DNA of 64,000 bases from NCBI RefSeq assembly GCF_000192745.1, contig NC_015258.1, positions 1-64,000 of the forward strand. Direction: 5' to 3'. Below the pieces are notes generated by a model that was not told the origin of the DNA, searched no databases, and saw only the letters and a program-made list of their open reading frames with translations. Below are positions 62,706 to 64,000 of this stretch, piece after piece (the stretch's first letter is position 1; each line of letters begins with the position of its first letter). The position numbers were made by a program, and so were the translations under genes. The DNA is from Polymorphum gilvum SL003B-26A1. GTDB lineage: Bacteria > Pseudomonadota > Alphaproteobacteria > Rhizobiales > Stappiaceae.

Positions 62706-63827
62706 ATGGCTTACGAAATCGAGAAATTGCCTCTGGAGACGCTTCTTCCAGCCATTGCACGGGCCGAAGATCGACTTGCCCGACTCGACGAGGTTATACG
62801 CCGCAGCGCCGTCGGCGATGGTTTTGTCGAGCGGGGACATTTCTTTGATGCGGCTGCCAGTATGTGGGTGGCGGGCGAACTCGTCCATGTCGAGGACCTC
62901 GTGCTCCACGATGCCCAAATGGATATCCGGGCGCCCACCCATGAGCTGACCATCGGGCACACGATCCTCCGTGCTCGGCGTCGGATCTTCGGTGCCGATC
63001 CCGCCTGGGCGGTCAGCGAGGGCGGCGTGGCTGCACTGACAGGAGCGGTTCTCGGCGCGGAGCGGCAGCAAGAGTTCGCGCTGGCCGGGCGAGCAGGGGA
63101 GGGGAGCGTCGATCTCGACGATGATGAGGATGGTGTGCTTGCCCGCGAGTTCGCTGATATTGATGCGATCATCAGTCGCTCGCAGCGAGTCCTCGACGCG
63201 TTGAGCGACGGCTCTGCGCCGACATCCGCAGCGCGCCCCTCACTCGCCGTCGGCGACCTGGTTATCCGCGACCCAGACTGGGATGAGGCGGAACGGCTGT
63301 CACAATGGCGTTCGGTCCTGAAGTGTGCAGAAACACTGCCACCCGCACTTGCGGCCGTGCTGTTGTACGACGCCTGGGAATCCTTGGAGCCGGTGCAACG
63401 CCAGCACTGGCTCGGTGGCCAGCTCGTCGTCGCCTATCTCCGGTCGAGCGGCAAGATCATCTCGCATCTGCTGGCATACAATGTCGGGCTGAAAGCTGTT
63501 CCTCGAGAGCGACGTCGCGCGAGAGAGCGAACGACGCGGTTGCTCGCTTTCCTTGAGGCGATGTCGATCGCGGCGGAGGCTGGCATGAAGGAGATCGTCC
63601 GGCTCAACCAGGCGCGGGATCAGATGGAGCGGAGGATGCGCGGCCGTCGCTCGTCGAGCAGCCTTCCGGCGGTGATCGATCTGATCCTGTCGCGCCCGAT
63701 CGTGTCGGCGTCCATGATCGCAAAGGCGGCCGGGGTGACGCCCCGCGGCGCTCTGAATTTAATTGGCGAGCTTGGTGCTCGCGAGATGACGGGCAGGGGT
63801 AGATGCCGAGCGTGGGGCGTTCTCTAG
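62706..63827 (+). CDS. DUF1612 / HTH DNA-binding protein (RHE_PE00001-like)
   Basis: 373 residues. LPLETLLPAIARAEDRLARL, HFFDAAASMWVAGELVHVED and LVLHDAQMDIRAPTHELTIG are the conserved blocks of the RHE_PE00001-type family that sits beside repABC on rhizobial plasmids. The C-terminus is an HTH (SRPIVSASMIAKAAGVTPRG then ALNLIGELGAREMTGR). Function unknown; the resemblance to Fic-type N-terminal helices has been noted for such proteins but no Fic motif is present. No strong ribosome site. Confidence 0.8.
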   Translation: MAYEIEKLPLETLLPAIARAEDRLARLDEVIRRSAVGDGFVERGHFFDAAASMWVAGELVHVEDLVLHDAQMDIRAPTHELTIGHTILRARRRIFGADPAWAVSEGGVAALTGAVLGAERQQEFALAGRAGEGSVDLDDDEDGVLAREFADIDAIISRSQRVLDALSDGSAPTSAARPSLAVGDLVIRDPDWDEAERLSQWRSVLKCAETLPPALAAVLLYDAWESLEPVQRQHWLGGQLVVAYLRSSGKIISHLLAYNVGLKAVPRERRRARERTTRLLAFLEAMSIAAEAGMKEIVRLNQARDQMERRMRGRRSSSSLPAVIDLILSRPIVSASMIAKAAGVTPRGALNLIGELGAREMTGRGRCRAWGVL

Positions 63828-63897
63828 ACCCGCACGACCTTGCTCCCTTGCCACCAGGTGGCCCGACCATGCAATGCGTTTCACTCTAGCAGGGTTA

Positions 63898-63983
63898 TTC
63901 AGCGCTTGTTGAAAACCCTCGTCCACTGAAATTCGCTTGACTGGGTTCACCGAAGGCGCCATTTTCAGCAAATGTTGAAAACC
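63898..63983. repeat. Pair of 20-bp iteron-like repeats
   Basis: TTCAGC-N4-GTTGAAAACC occurs at 63898-63917 and 63964-63983, identical except for the four central bases (GCTT and AAAT). Each is itself nearly a dyad (TTCAgC/GtTGAA). They lie after the DUF1612-like gene near the right edge and look like operators of a gene beyond the window. Confidence 0.55.
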
Positions 63984-64000
63984 GACGACTCATTGAATGA

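Noticed and set aside
1-64000. CRISPR arrays, tRNA and rRNA genes
   Set aside because: No regularly spaced repeats with unique spacers, no tRNA cloverleaf and no rRNA segments were noticed in reading through. A tool scan could still find a diverged case.

Overview
The window looks like part of a large repABC-type conjugative plasmid of a Rhizobiales alphaproteobacterium (Rhizobium, Agrobacterium, Sinorhizobium, Shinella or a relative). The evidence is a complete repA-repB-repC replication unit with parS palindromes and a counter-transcribed RNA region, a divergent Ti-type traI-trbBCDEJKLFGHI mating-pair operon with tra boxes between the two, and a long block of small conserved rhizobial plasmid genes (DUF1419, DUF3085, DUF736, ArdC, HU, WGR). 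No rRNA or tRNA genes and no CRISPR array were seen.

Layout, left to right. (1) 1-8.8 kb is a defence-like island. A minus-strand series holds an AbiE toxin-antitoxin pair, a sigma-factor-like protein, a helix-turn-helix protein and an ImmA/IrrE-type peptidase fused to a UvrD helicase; the last is cut off by the end of an IS21-family element at the window edge. Next to it a large UvrD/HelD-like helicase is divergent from a phospholipase-D-type protein. (2) 9.2-27.6 kb is a plasmid maintenance and anti-restriction block: TOPRIM protein, a 1,713-residue methyltransferase-helicase, a ParB-like protein, ArdC, VapBC, DUF736, HU, WGR and several conserved genes of unknown role. A perfect 28-bp palindrome with a tra-box core lies near its start. 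(3) 27.7-36.9 kb is a scrapyard: a complete IS21-family element, a fumarylacetoacetate-hydrolase fragment, a marR gene split by an IS66 element with a perfect 8-bp target duplication, a group II intron 5' remnant joined to a decayed traA relaxase, and a frameshifted DUF6118-like gene.

(4) 37.0-44.3 kb is an intact catabolic module: IclR regulator, FAD-linked hydroxyacid oxidase, three-gene TRAP transporter, acylating acetaldehyde dehydrogenase and 4-hydroxy-2-oxovalerate aldolase. Together they could import a hydroxyacid, oxidise it to 4-hydroxy-2-oxovalerate and split it to pyruvate and acetyl-CoA. (5) 44.5-46.8 kb holds a Tn3-family resolvase with half a transposase, plus an IS256-like scrap. 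(6) 46.8-57.1 kb is the complete trb type IV secretion operon with the LuxI-type synthase traI as first gene. (7) 57.1-64.0 kb is repABC, a serine recombinase probably used for multimer resolution, and a DUF1612-like DNA-binding protein.

Mating-pair formation and its quorum signal appear intact here, but the only relaxase sequence is broken. Transfer would need a traA/traCDG set outside the window. traR and traM were not seen either.
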